Assembly: GCF_963924675.1 (NCBI RefSeq)
Contig: NC_089240.1
Span: 117,061,680-117,125,679, forward strand
DNA length: 64,000 bases
Direction: 5' to 3'
Source: Phocoena phocoena
Lineage: Eukaryota > Chordata > Mammalia > Artiodactyla > Phocoenidae
In this document: one piece after another, positions 21,759-33,593 of the stretch
How positions within the stretch are numbered: the stretch's first letter is position 1
How the letters are laid out: each line of letters opens with the position of its first letter
Notes under the pieces: generated by a model
Seen by the model: only the letters and a program-made list of their open reading frames with translations
What the model was told of the DNA's origin: nothing
Database searches by the model: none
Made by a program: the position numbers and the translations under genes

Positions 21759-22073
21759 GGGACTTCCCTGGTGGTCCAGTGGTAGAGAATCTGCCTTCCA
21801 GTGCAGGGGATGTGAGTTCGATCCCTGGTTGGGGAAGATCCCACATGCTGCGAGGCAACTAAGCCTGCGAGCCACAGTTATTGAGCTCGCATGCCACAAA
21901 CTACGGAGCCCACGTGCTCTGGAGCCTGCACGCCACAACTAGAGAGAAACCTAAGCAGACCACACACCGTAACAAAAAGATCCTGAGTGCCTCAACAAAG
22001 ATCCTGTGCGCCGCAACTAAGACCTGACGCAGCCAAAAAAAAAAAAAGAAAGGAAAATAAATAAATACTTTAA
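21759..22073 (+). mobile_element. CHR-type SINE variant with internal short repeats
   Basis: Plus-strand head and a body with repeated 'AAGATCCTG..TGCC..AACTAAGA' units. Perfect 15-bp duplication AAAATGTAGATGCTG at 21744-21758 and 22074-22088. Confidence 0.95.
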
Positions 22074-22088
22074 AAAATGTAGATGCTG

Positions 22089-22619
22089 AAATTTTGAATA
22101 CAACATTAGCAAATACAATCCAACAATCTTTCAACAAAGTAAAATTATAGCTACATAGGACCATAATTCTTCACCCTTCCTTGCGTCCAAGAATTTTTAC
22201 ATGTGATTTTGGAGTTTCTGCCATCAACGTGGTATACATTTCCCTGCCCCTTAACTTTGGGATCAGCCAAATGCCTTTGGGTGAATAAAATGAAGTAGAC
22301 GGGTACCACTCCCCGGGCTAGGCCTCAAGAGGCCTTGTGCATTGCCGCCTCCCTTCTTGTGCTTCTGCCTGCTTGCCCCACAAGGAGGATAAGAGTCACC
22401 TGGGGCAAAGCTGCTCCCACCACCACAACCTGAAGCAAAGCAGCCCCATCGGACCAACAGACTTACAGCAACAAGCAGAGCCACTCAGCTGAGCCCAGAC
22501 TAGACCAACCAGACCCCAACTAACCTGAAGAAAACATGAGCAGGAAGAAATGATTGTTGGTTTTGAAGCCACTGCAGTTTTGGCTGGTTTGTTTCACAGG
22601 AATTACTGACATATAGGAT
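22089..22619. other. Unique DNA between repeats
   Basis: No repeat or exon recognised. 22300-22510 is slightly G+C-richer; the minus-strand frame there (22263-22484) has no recognisable domain. Confidence 0.4.
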
Positions 22620-23411
22620 TATATTTGGAAATGCAAAGGAGGTTCAGTATCAGCAAATCTATCAACATAATTCATTACATCAGCAAATTAAAGAGGAAAA
22701 CTGTATGAATAATGATATCAAGAAAGGCTTAAAAGTCAACTGATAAAATTCAGCTGCTCTCCTAACACATTTCTAAGTTAAATAGGATTAGAAGGAAATT
22801 TCTTAAAATAATACAGATTGTTTACCCAAAATGGATGCCAAATATTATCCCAAATGGCAAAACACTGACCTACTTGAATAAAATTCAGAAGTAGACAAGA
22901 ATGCCTCTTACCCCCATTATTATTCAACATTGCCTTGGAGATTCTAGCTTATAAAAAAGGCAGAATAAAAAGAGAGAAAGAACTAACAAATATCAGAAAA
23001 GCCATCTATTTCTTCGTCTGCTAGTGGTATATTTGTACAGCTACTCAAACAAAACACTCTAATAAAATCTGTGAGACTTATTGAGAGAATTTGGTATGGT
23101 AGAGCATACAAGGTTACTATACAAAACAAATGGTGCTTCTCTATTCAAGCAATCAACACCAAGAAATGAAAATGGGAAAAATCGTGTTCATAATAATGAA
23201 AAAAACCTATATAACAAAAAAAGTGTCAGGCCAGTATGAAGAATTACAATAGCTTACTGAAGGACATAAAATCTGGAAAAAGGGAATGAATTAAAGAATC
23301 ATAAGACTTTATATCATAAAATGTCAATTCTCCCAAAACCAGTACCCTTTTTAAAATCCCAAGTTAAATTCCCAACATAATTTTTCAAGGAAAAAAGAGG
23401 GAATTTATTTT
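22620..23411 (+). mobile_element. L1 ORF2 remnant (reverse-transcriptase region)
   Basis: Contains L1 ORF2 phrases such as 'TTATTATTCAACATTGCCTT' and 'CTTCTCTATTCAAGCAATCA'. Disrupted frame. Belongs to the same or a similar L1 as the 24.25-25.66 kb block. Confidence 0.75.
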
Positions 23412-23496
23412 TACAGATGGTCCCCCATTTATGATGCCTCGACTTACGAGTTTTCGATTTTACAATGGTGCAAAACCAATATATACTCGGTAGACA

Positions 23497-23710
23497 GAGA
23501 AAGACAAATATCATATGATATCGCATATAGGCGGAATCTAAAAAAATTATACAAATGAACTTATTTACATAACAGAAAGAGACTCACAGACTTAGAGAAC
23601 AAACTTATAGTTACCAGAGGGGAGGGGTGGGGTGGAGGGATAGATTGGGAGTTTGGGATTGACATGTACACACTGCTTATTTAAAATAAAATGTCTTTCC
23701 ATGAAAAAAA
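23497..23710 (+). mobile_element. 5'-truncated L1 3' end inside the DNA transposon
   Basis: Starts within L1 'GAGAAAGACAAATATCATAT', continues 'CACAGACTTAGAGAACAAAC' and ends in A(9). Target duplication not clear. Confidence 0.8.
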
Positions 23711-23789
23711 AATAGTGATTTTGCTTATGAATTTTGATAATATGAATATGTTGTATATCTGTGAACCTTTATATTAAATAAGTGTTTGC

Positions 23790-23832
23790 CTTTATATATA
23801 GATATAGACACAGATATAGATATAGATATAAT
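23790..23832. repeat. (GATATA)n short tandem repeat
   Basis: About 40 bp of GATATA/TATAGA units with one GACACA interruption. Confidence 0.8.
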
Positions 23833-25280
23833 GAAACCATACTTCGAATTTTGAATTTTGATCTTTTTCTGGGCTACTGATATGCGGTCAGATACTCTCT
23901 CGTGATGCTGGGCAGTGGCAGCCATAGCAGCTCCCCGTCAGCCACGCGATCACCCGATACCCTTACAATCATTCTGTACCCAGACAACCATTCTGTTTTC
24001 CATTTTCAGGACAGTATTCAATAAATTACATGAGATATTCCACACTTTATTTTAAAATATGCTTTGTGTTAGAGGATTATGCCCAACTGCAGGCTAATGT
24101 AATTGCTCTGAGCACGTTTAAGGTAGGCTAGGCTATGTTGCTCTGTAGGTTAACTGTATTGAATGCATTTTTGACTTAGGATATTTTCAACTTATGATGG
24201 ATTTTTGAAGATGTAACCTCATCATAAGATCAGGAAGATCTGTATACATAATCTTAACACTTAGTTGGAAGAATAAAAACCTTAGAATAGCCATGAAAAA
24301 TAAGAATAATGAGAGAGAAATATCTTAACCAGATATCAGATATACCCTAACGTCACCATAATCAAGTCAAAACATGGTAGTGGCATGGGAATAATGGCAA
24401 TTAGATCAGAGGAATGAAATAGAGAATGCAGAATTAAGTCCCATATATAAGCAGTTAATACATGGCAAAAGTATTATTTCACTTTAGTGGGAAAAAGATG
24501 GATTGTTAGTGAATAATAAGGATGCAACTGGCTATTAATTCGGAAGAGTAAAAAATTGGACCTCTATTTTATGCCCCAAATCAGTAGTTTCCGGGTAAAG
24601 ACATATTTCAATATAAAAGCAGTAAAAGTCCTGCGAGAAAATCTAGTAAAATACACGCGCAACCTAGGAGTGGGAAAACCCTCTTAACCAATCTTTAGAA
24701 CCCAGAAGTTATAAAAGAAATTTAACTATATACATGTTTTCAAAATTTTGCCACAAAGCCCAATAATTAAAATCAATAAAACAAGAAATTGGAAACAGCG
24801 CTGCACACAGGGAGTAGATGTGGGGCTTATAGCAATAATATAGGAGGAGGTCTTAGAAATTGACAAGGAAAACAACCCATTCAAATAGGGAAAGGATATG
24901 AAGAGCCACTAAGAAGCAAATCCAAATGGCCAAAAAGTTTTTCAAAAGATACTCAGACTCATGAATAGCCAGAGAAACTCAAGTTAAAATAACAATGAGA
25001 CGACCTTTTTCATAGAACTGTTAAAACTTAAAAAGAGCAGAAAGATCAACTGTTGGTGGGATTGCAGGAAAAGGTGTACACCCGTACATTACTGGTGGAA
25101 CTGTGCCTTTGTTACATGCTTTTTAGAAAGCAATATGGCAACATTTAATGAAATTTAAAACAACATGTATACACTCTTCAACAACTTAGCTATTTCATTC
25201 CTGGGAATCTGTCCCAGAGTAAGAAAAAAAGTGCAGGTAAGGGTATATATACAAAGGTGTTTATTGCAATGTTGCTTTTT

Positions 25281-25483
25281 CTTTTTTTTTTGCAGTACGC
25301 GGGCCTCTCACTGTTGTGGCCTCTCCCGTTGCGGAGCACAGGCTCCGGACGTGCAGGCTCAGCGGCCATGGCTCACGGGCCCAGCCGCTCCGCGGCATGT
25401 GGGATCTTCCCGGACCCGGGCACGAACCTGTGTCCCCTGCATCGGCAGGCGGACTCTCAACCATTGCGCCACCAGGGAAGCCC
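25281..25483 (-). mobile_element. Young CHR-type SINE (short poly(A) subfamily)
   Basis: Minus-strand copy with T-run left and intact head right; its 'CCATGGCTCACGGGCCCAGC' body is the form common in toothed whales. Perfect 16-bp duplication TGCAATGTTGCTTTTT at 25265-25280 and 25484-25499. Confidence 0.95.
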
Positions 25484-25505
25484 TGCAATGTTGCTTTTTA
25501 GTGAC

Positions 25506-25506
<1 letters not shown>

Positions 25507-25536
<30 letters not shown>
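25507..25536 (+). repeat. Poly(A) tract
   Basis: About 30 uninterrupted A in the L1, just outside the SINE's right duplication. Confidence 0.9.
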
Positions 25537-25539
<3 letters not shown>

Positions 25540-25679
25540 AAGCAAAGTGAATGTCCACTAAAAGTCGAATGGATAGAGAAATTGTTCTCCATCACAAAAT
25601 TCTGTGCGACCATTAAAAAGAATGAAACCAATCAACTGCAGTTGACTTGTGGGTTTTGTTGAATGAGAATAATAGTAAT

Positions 25680-25865
25680 GATGCTAATAGCAAACACTCA
25701 CATATAGCGCTATTTTAAGTGCTTTATGTATTTTAACTCAATGAATCCTCATAATAAACCTATGAGATAAGTACTATCATCATCGTTTTCCAAATGAGGA
25801 AACTGAAGCCCAGAGAACCTAAAGTCACACAGCTAGTAGATGGTAAGAAGAATAAGATCCAGAGA
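25680..25865 (-). repeat. MIR SINE remnant
   Basis: Reverse MIR: 'TTTTAAGTGCTTTATGTATT', 'CCAAATGAGGAAACTGAAGC', 'AAAGTCACACAGCTAGTAGA'. Confidence 0.88.
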
Positions 25866-26779
25866 TATTTAAGTAACATGACATAATTTTTGTAAAATAA
25901 TCTATAACAAAAAAGATACATTCATGTGTCTATGTGTACATATGCATGTTTTATATAATTATATGAGAACAGAAATATGGAAGGATACATGAGGCTAGCA
26001 ATGCGAGTTATACATTTTTACATAATTATATATGTGTTTAAGTAAATTACAAATAATTAAAGAGCCACAGCATTTCAATAATGGACGATTCTAGAGGAAC
26101 TGCAGTTGCTACACCAGGTGAGGCACAGAAGGGAAGTCTGCCCCAAGTGAAGCCCCTGCAGATCTCCATCACCCAAGGTCTCCTGCCCCGCCTCTGCATC
26201 CCTTGGCACTATGTTCAGCCCTCCCTTATGGCAGAACTACTGTATTTAGAAATGCCAGGTGCTTTCCCATCCTACCTAAGCCAGGAGACTTCCTGGAATC
26301 CAGTCATCATTGTGCTCTGAGATTTCCCAACCACAGAAGGCTTCTCAGATCCCTTTCTGGTGCATAAATCTCAGATTTGGGGCATAGAGACAGAGAGGAT
26401 CTGCCTCACATTCACCTTTCTTAGGGAAAATAAAGCTTTATCTTGGGACAGCTTCTATCCTCGCTTCATCTACCGCAAGGTGATTTAAACTTTACGATTC
26501 CACCGACACTGCACACTCAGGCCTAAGGTGTTTACACAGATAAATGGACAGAGATCCCTCCTCCCAAGGAGCGTGCGTTCTTGAGGAAGGATATATCTTT
26601 TATATTAGGCGCTCAGTGGATGTTTGTTGAGTGAGAGAAATGATAATGTACAGGAATAATTCAAATAAAAGGTAAAGAGTGAAGTATTAAATTACGATCT
26701 ATAAACAAAATGCTTTGGGAGTGGAGAAGCACGAACACCTTGAGAAATGGTTTCACAAAGAGATGACATTTGAGCTAGA
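25866..26779. other. Unique intergenic DNA, possibly with an old LTR remnant
   Basis: AT-rich to 26070, then G+C-richer. An AATAAA at about 26428 after pyrimidine-rich sequence looks LTR-like, but I could not define ends. Confidence 0.35.
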
Positions 26780-26945
26780 TGTAGTGTTTCTGAAAGCGTG
26801 GCAGCATCAGACCCTCTGAGGCACAGGAGAACTCCAGACCTGCTGAATCAGAATCTCCAGAAGTGAGTCTCAGGAGTTGGTATTTTAAAGAAGCCCTCGG
26901 AGTCCTTCTTATGCACGCTGAAGTCTAGACGTTAAGTTGTGTGTT
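26780..26945 (+). repeat. MER5A-like hAT DNA transposon remnant
   Basis: Contains 'CCAGACCTGCTGAATCAGAA' and 'TATGCACGCTGAAGTCTAGA', the characteristic MER5A phrases. Confidence 0.75.
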
Positions 26946-27235
26946 ACGGTCCAAACTGCAGTCTATCTTGGCGACTGGTCCATGGTAGCTTGAGAAGAAG
27001 GTGTATTCTGCTGTTGTCAGATGAAGTAGACTATAGATATCACTTATATCCAGTTGACTGATGGGTAGTTCAGTTCAACTCTGTTCTTACGGACTGTCTG
27101 CCTGTTGGATCTATCTTTTTCTGAAAGAGGGATGTTGAAGTTTTCAACTATGATAGTAGATTTATCTATTTCTCTTGGCAGTTCTATTAGTTTTTGCCTC
27201 ACATAGTTTGATGCTCTGTTGTTCTCCTTCTAGTA
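26946..27235 (-). mobile_element. L1 fragment
   Basis: Reverse L1 text: 'GAAGGTGTATTCTGCTGTTG', 'GGGATGTTGAAGTTTTCAAC', 'TTTTGCCTCACATAGTTTGA'. Confidence 0.8.
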
Positions 27236-27799
27236 GCTGCTAGGCTACTGGTTTTCAAGGCTGCCACTGATTTGGCGAGAGGAGGATGTACATAGGGAAA
27301 GTTAAAACACTACAAAGTCCTCTATTCTTATCAAGGTCCAGCTATTTTTCTTAAATAAAATGCTTCATGGATTTTTGAAGCCTTTGGTTAATTTCCAGAA
27401 AAAGTTATAAAAAAGCTTATTTTGACAAATTTCCCAGTGTTTTCCCCGCTTTCATGGAGGAATGCATTTTTGGACACCCTTACTCCTCCATTCTGTTAAG
27501 TGCTTCTCTCTTTCTACTGCTTTTTGCATCTAGACCCATACTGTTTCTGTGATAGACCACGAGAAATGGGGCAGATTTGGGTGTGCAGAAAGGTAAGGAA
27601 GGACACAGCAGTCAAAGGCATTAGTAAAGTGCCCAGGCATGGAAGCAAAATGGAAAGATGAGGAATGAGATTGGGAAGGTGGGTTAGGGCTAGAACATGG
27701 AGGGCCTGGGGAATGCCAAACGAAGTATGAACTTTTCCTGAAGGCAACAGAGAATCATTAAGAGATGTGGGACAAAGAAACGAACAAAAACAGGAGGAC
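27236..27799. other. Unique intergenic DNA
   Basis: Nothing recognised. Confidence 0.4.
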
Positions 27800-28025
27800 C
27801 TTGACTTTCACAATGCTTCTCAAATCTGCCCACGCGTCAGAATTATCAGGATGGCTTGCTAAAAGTCCAGGTTCTGGGGCTCCATTCCCAGACCTTTGAA
27901 TCTGAAGTTCCGGGGATGTGGCCCAGAAACTGTATTTTTAAACAATCTTTCCAGGTGATTCCTGGGCAGCCAGCCTGGCATTGGTTCATGAAATGGAGTA
28001 TGGGAAGCATTGCTTTACTGAAAAA
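27800..28025 (+). repeat. MER5-like hAT DNA transposon remnant
   Basis: 'CACAATGCTTCTCAAATCTG', 'GGCTCCATTCCCAGACCTTT', 'CTTTCCAGGTGATTCCTGGG' in MER5A order. Confidence 0.65.
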
Positions 28026-28539
28026 TGCATTCCTGAAAAGTTGTTTGTTCATGGAGTTTTTCTTAGCGGAGTCATTTGTTCAAAGTACTAGACAAGTGTG
28101 CTATTTAGAGGCAACATCCAGCAAATCGCCTTCTCTAGAGTGTTTCGATAAAACGAATACCCAGTTTGAACGCAAAACCCCTGACAACTTTCAACAAAAT
28201 GTGATAACACGTTTGGGTGGTAAGACCAGCGCCTGGTATTAATGGTGCCATATGGTCGCACAAATGCAACATGGGGAAAATAATTCAAAACATTCTAGCT
28301 TCATCTAGCTTTGCAACAACATGAATGAACCTTAGAGTATTATCGGAAAGGAGAAAGCACTAGTAGGATGCGGTGTCAATAGAACCACGGCTTCAAAATG
28401 GAAATAGCCACCATGTGTATCCATTTTGAGGTCACAGGGAAAGCTGAGGCAACACTCTAGATACAGACCAGGTCGTCACTCAACCCAACTCATGCTCCTA
28501 TAAGGAGGATTAGACAAGATGACTTCCAACATTTTTCCT
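28026..28539. other. Unique intergenic DNA
   Basis: Nothing recognised. Confidence 0.4.
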
Positions 28540-28550
28540 CTAGGTTTAAG

Positions 28551-28674
28551 TTTTTTTGTTTTGTTGTTTGGGCCTATGTGGCTTGTGGGATTCTAGTTCC
28601 CCGACCAGGGACTGACCCCGGGCCCTCGGCAGTGAGAGCACGGAGTCCTAACCACTGGGAAGCCAGGGAATTCC
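28551..28674 (-). mobile_element. Short CHR-type SINE
   Basis: Minus-strand short form. Perfect 11-bp duplication CTAGGTTTAAG at 28540-28550 and 28675-28685. Confidence 0.92.
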
Positions 28675-28685
28675 CTAGGTTTAAG

Positions 28686-30590
28686 ATTTTAAATTTATGG
28701 TATTTAGACACTCATCTACCCCAAAGATGGGTGAAAGGAAAAAAAAAAAAGTAGGGATATAATGTTCAAGTATCAGTCAGTAATCCATTCTTCTACAAAA
28801 TGCACGCAGATGATTCTGAGTCTAAAGATTTGCTTCCTCCAGCCATGTAATATTTTAAGATTGTAGTTTTCATTTAAAGTAAGCATATCTGCTACTAAAG
28901 TGTCTCTTCGTTTTCATGAAAACACCTTGATTTGGCAAGCTGGAATGCTGGCATAGTACTTTGCATAGCGAATGCTCAAAAGTTAACCTTAAAAGCAAGA
29001 AATTGTTAGCGTTTAACCTTCCCACAGCCAAGGCAGCTTCTTTTTCTCTCAGAGGGCCCCTAACGTCTCCCCCAGAACTTTCCAGCTCCCCTTCAATTCC
29101 AACTCCTTCCCCAAGGCCCATTGCTATAAACGGACTAGAAATCAGAGACGAGTCCCGACGGGTATTGCAGGGAGGAAAGGGAATCCAAGCAAGTCTTTTG
29201 TGCACCTGGGGTGGATTCCCTCTGTCACAGGGCCTGCCTGAACTACAGGAATCTCTGCTCTAGGCAGCTCTGTGTCACTCTGTCACCGTACAGCAGAAAA
29301 GGCAAACACAGATAACCAGTGCCCTGAGCCAAGTTCAAATTCTCAGCGTTAGTAACAGGAGAGGAAGGACAAGGCACCTAAAAAAAAAAGGCAACTCTAA
29401 GTAGAGATGTTAAGAAAGGGTTAAATTTAACATCTGAGGTGCTTTCCTGCTGGCTAATATCTTCGCTTTGGGGCAGGAGGGTGCAAGGAAAGGACTCAGA
29501 CTTTTATCCCTAAGCTACGTCCTGCCCTGACATTTGCCTCCCTGACCCAGGCTGAGGAAACCTGGGCTGGGGTTACCCAAGAGGATCACGGTTCCAGTAG
29601 CATTTCCCCCAAGGAGTTTGGTTTCACCTACCTTAGAAGTGGAGATGCAGTGGGCCCGGTGGTGAGGAACAAAAGATATTCCACCATGGACCAAACTCTT
29701 AAAGGGACCCGTTGTTATTAGTGCCGACGGTCACGCGCTCCGGGGGGGAGGAAGCTTCTCGGTCATATCACCACCATGCGTGTCTGAGATTTGCAAGAGT
29801 CTGCATCTGAGCCAAAGCGCCCCCAGCTCCCTAAGCCCCTCGTGGTTTCAAGGGCTCCAGGCAGGACAAGCAAATAGTCCAAAGTGATGGCAGGGGTCAG
29901 TGGACCCCGTGCGGTGCATATCAGACTGTTCTGAGGAGTGGTAAGTCACAGGGTCTATACTGCAGCTATTTTTAGTGAAACCAAATTCCTTCCCCAAGTT
30001 CTCTAGCCTCCAACTTGTTCTAAGTGTAGGAGACCAGCTGTGGTCAGATCATCTTACCGGACCAAGGCTCTGTCAAGGCGAAGGAAGCAAACCAGGGAGG
30101 TGGAGCTAAGAGCTGGCGACTGCTGGTGCTTTGGTTCCTCACCATCTCAGACATCTCCAGAGGAGGAGCCTCTGGAGAGGAAAGTGTTACCACCCAGGGG
30201 AGTGGGCATTCCCCTCCAACCTGGCAGAAACCTGAGAGGTAGATGACATCAGAGGGAAAAACTGAGAAGTTGGCAGTCCTTCCCCTCTCCTCCCCAATTC
30301 CTACTAACTCTCTCTCCCTCTCTCCCATGCGCGCACACACATGCACTCGCACTCCGAAGTGCGTGCCAGGTCCTACAGGCCAAACCCGGATCTTGGCCTG
30401 GAGTTGCTAGAAGGGTCTAGAAAAGAATATCATCATCCAGAAGGCAGGCCAGGGGCGAAAGTATGAGGACTGGTGTCTAGTCACTTTGCAGCTGTCATTC
30501 ATTGTTCTCACAGGTAGTTTTAATGGGGAAGATAATTCACGGCGAACATTTATTTTGGATCCAAATCTTGGCCAGAGATGTTAATTCAGA
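28686..30590. other. Unique intergenic DNA, G+C-richer around 29.5-30.3 kb
   Basis: No repeats and no supported exon. Short open frames (28961-29263, 30044-30352) have no domain. A few CpGs at 29.72-29.76 kb are too sparse for an island. Confidence 0.45.
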
Positions 30591-30606
30591 AGAAGACAGC
30601 TCTCTG

Positions 30607-30917
30607 GGACTTCCCTGGTGGCGCAGTGGTTAAGAATCCGCCTGCCAATGCAGGGGACACGGGTTCGAACCCTGGTCCGGGAAGATCCCACATGCCACGT
30701 AGCAACTAAGCCCGTGTGCCACAACTACTGAGCCTGTGCGCTCTAGAGCCCATGCTCCACAAGAGAAGCCACCGCAATGAGAAGCCCACGTACCGCAATG
30801 AAGAGCAGCCCCTGCTCGCTGCAACTAGAGAAAAGCCCGTGCGCAGCGACAAAGACCCAACACAGCCAAAAATAAATAAATAATAAATAAATAAATTTCT
30901 AAAGAATTAAAGAAAAA
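30607..30917 (+). mobile_element. CHR-type SINE, full length
   Basis: Plus-strand head to AAATAAATAATAAATAAATAAA tail region. Duplication of 16 bp (AGAAGACWGCTCTCTG), one mismatch, at 30591-30606 and 30918-30933. Confidence 0.95.
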
Positions 30918-31052
30918 AGAAGACTGCTCTCTGGGATCCTGAGAGCGCTAACTGCCTTTCCCAGGTTCATCTAGGTGAGTGCTTTACATACTGTGGGCCA
31001 CGAGCCACTTACACAGTAGTGAAAGCTATTTAGCGGGCTGTGATCAGCATTT

Positions 31053-31117
31053 AAGAATGAAAAGAAATAAAATAAATAGAGTAGAAAAGAATAGAATTTA
31101 ATAGAATAGAATAGATT
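31053..31117. repeat. (AATAGA)n-like simple repeat
   Basis: Irregular AATAGA/AATAA units, decayed. Confidence 0.6.
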
Positions 31118-31299
31118 GCACCCAGTAAGGGGGAATATTGTTCTGTGAAACTTTTGTCTCTCCTATGGACATGTGTACTCAATCACTTCATAAAATGTGT
31201 CTCACTGCTGGTCATCATAAAATTTGTTTGAAAAACACTGAGCTACATGATTTGGTAGAAAAGACCATGAAGATAAGCCCTCGGGCAACCCCAATTTCA

Positions 31300-31555
31300 T
31301 AAATATTACTACTAATACTACTATAACCACTATTCTGGGGGTGTTTATTATGTGTCAGGCACTACTCTAGTTCATGTTCATCATCTTATCTAATCTTTAT
31401 CACAACCTTCTGAGGTAAATTTATCCAGTTCTCCAGAAGCAGCAGCAAGGCTCAGTATCAATTTCAGGCAGCAAGTCAGGGGAAGCACCAGGGTATAAAC
31501 CAGGTCTGTCTGTCTCCAAAGTTTGTGTTCTTAACCACCCTAGACCCCTCCCCTC
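31300..31555 (-). repeat. MIR SINE remnant
   Basis: Reverse MIR: 'TTATTATGTGTCAGGCACTA', 'CACAACCTTCTGAGGTAAAT', then 'CAAAGTTTGTGTTCTTAACC' end. Confidence 0.7.
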
Positions 31556-33459
31556 TTTAATTGGTCAATGTATAGTTAAATCCACTAGTTAAACACATAT
31601 GAAAAGCCTGGCTGTGCTGGTGGCTTTATATAAAATAAGATGAGATACTTAGAAAAATAATTTCAGATTCCCAAAAGCTTCTAGTAAACTCTTATTAGAA
31701 AAGAGGGCTTCGTTTTGCATTAGAATTAGTTGCCTATTAGAACCCCACACCTCACCCCCAACCTCAAGACCCTCTAAGGGGCATCTGGAGAATCAGCTGG
31801 AAGAATATGATTTCCTGGTACTAGATTTTCACGGCCTTACCCCTCTGGCTGCTTCCACTCTCTTCCACACAGAAATCTTGTACCGGGCCACATTTGGTGA
31901 TCATCTTTTTATAGTTCGAGCTAAATCAGTTCAACCACTTTTGAGTTGATGAGGGAAAAAAGAATCATACTTCTTCCACTTCCAAAATAAGCTTCTCTTC
32001 TGGGCACACAGAAAGCTCAGAAAAGGCTGAAACTTAAAACTTCCCACTTCACATATGGGTACTTTTAGGCCCTCATTACTTTTAAATTTACTTTTAAAAG
32101 TCCTAGTGATTTGCTCATTTTGCAGGCTCCTATGTTCTGTTGTCATTTTTGTAATTCCCACAGCACACACCCTACGCGCAGACTCAGTGTGTTGTCGACC
32201 AGAGGCATTGGCCTCAATAAGTGCCAATAAAAGGCCGGCTGAGAAGGGACATAAGTACCGAACACAGCCTCCTGCAGGTTAAGTAAAAAATGCCCCAAAG
32301 GGCAAGCCCCGCTTTTGTTTCCTGGCTGCTTGCATGGGCCAGAGCAATACCACCTGGCTGCTGGCTTCAGAAGGGACTTTTCTCCCAAGCACGGCAGGCT
32401 GAAACTTGACCTCACTGGCTTTTCACTTCTCTGTAGTAATTCTTGGCCACTCATCAGAGCTTCTGTGATCTCTTTGTTTGAAATGAAAACTAATTGACTC
32501 ATAACCACGTGCAGAATTTCCAGGCAAGAAGCTCTCCATTGTCACCAGGACCTGACCAGACCCTGGGGCCACAGGTGCTGTCAGGAGTACAGCCCGAATC
32601 TCAGCTGGGCACCATGGGGGCCCAGCCCCTTCCTGGCTGGACTTCGCCCTCAGGGGCTGACATTTATCCCCACCTGTAGCTACATCCTTCCGAAGCTTTT
32701 CAAAACAAGACCAGTTGTCTCAGTCCTCGCATTCTCCTGGCTATTCTATTTTTGCTGGGATGGCATCGGATCTCGCAGGCCTGCCCCAGCCAGAGCAGGG
32801 CTGACTTGTTGAAAGGGAGCCCTGGGGCTCCCCACCCCAGGACGTGGCCCAAGCCCTGCCCGTTCTAGTGGCCACACTCGCGGAAGCAGGGGCGAAGGAC
32901 ACAGTCAAGGGGTTCTACTTCTCAACCTTACCGCTCTGCCTGAAGCTCCTATGAACAAAGGACATTTAATAATAGAATTCCTCCTCTGGTATTTATAGCA
33001 CCAATTGCTCAAAGCTGTGTTAGGCTTTAGGTTTTAAATCCCAGCCTTTGTCATAACCTCCCCAGGAACTGGAGTAGAAGGCAGGTATTAGCAGCCCCAC
33101 TTTGCAGACCAGGAGACTGAGGGATGGATGAAAAGGGTATTATTCCAAGGACGGACAATGAGGAAAGGCAGCCCCGAGAAGAGGAAAGGCCGCCCAAGCC
33201 CGGCACCAGGCTGAGGAAGTTTGGTCCTTCACTCCTTCATTCATTCATTCGCCCGACGTTGATTAAGTTCTGATTCTTTTCTAGCTACTACGCTAGACAC
33301 CAGGGAAACAGAGAGGAGCAAGTTTCTGTTCTCCTGTTTCCTTAACAAATAAATTTCCAGGAAAGGAAGGGGGAACTTATGATTAAAAGAGATTTGAGAG
33401 ACCAAATGCAATGTACGGACCTTGTTTAGATCCTGAATCAAATATAACAACTCTAAGAA
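31556..33459. other. Unique intergenic DNA
   Basis: Possible short MIR trace near 33075-33130 ('GACCAGGAGACTGAGGGATG'). Overlapping frames on both strands at 32.0-32.5 kb are unsupported. Confidence 0.4.
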
Positions 33460-33470
33460 CACATTTGTGA

Positions 33471-33582
33471 GGGACTTCCCCGGTGGTGCAGTGGTTTAGA
33501 CTCACGCTTCCACTGCAGGGCGTGCGGTTCGATCCCTGGTTGGGGAACTAAGATCCCACGTGCCCCGAGGCCAAAAAAACAC
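33471..33582 (+). mobile_element. Short CHR-type SINE
   Basis: Plus-strand short form. Perfect 11-bp duplication CACATTTGTGA at 33460-33470 and 33583-33593. Confidence 0.92.
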
Positions 33583-33593
33583 CACATTTGTGA

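Larger units (their letters stand above)
23412..24245. mobile_element. Non-autonomous DNA transposon split by an L1 insertion
   Basis: Left end 'TACAGATGGTCCCCCATTTA' and right end '...AGGAAGATCTGTA' form terminal inverted repeats (about 20 of 29 bases pair). The interior has the 'CGACTTACGAG / ACTTATGATGG' subterminal repeats of a mammal-wide MER-type DNA element. Its middle is interrupted at about 23497-23830. Family name not assigned. Confidence 0.65.
24246..25660 (+). mobile_element. L1 ORF2 remnant, C-terminal half
   Basis: Successive L1 ORF2 phrases ('CATGGTAGTGGCATGGGAAT', 'CATTACTGGTGGAACTGTG', 'GAATGGATAGAGAAATTGTT') in order on the plus strand, full of stops. A young SINE is nested at 25281-25483, and an A-run of about 30 lies at 25507-25536. 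Confidence 0.8.
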
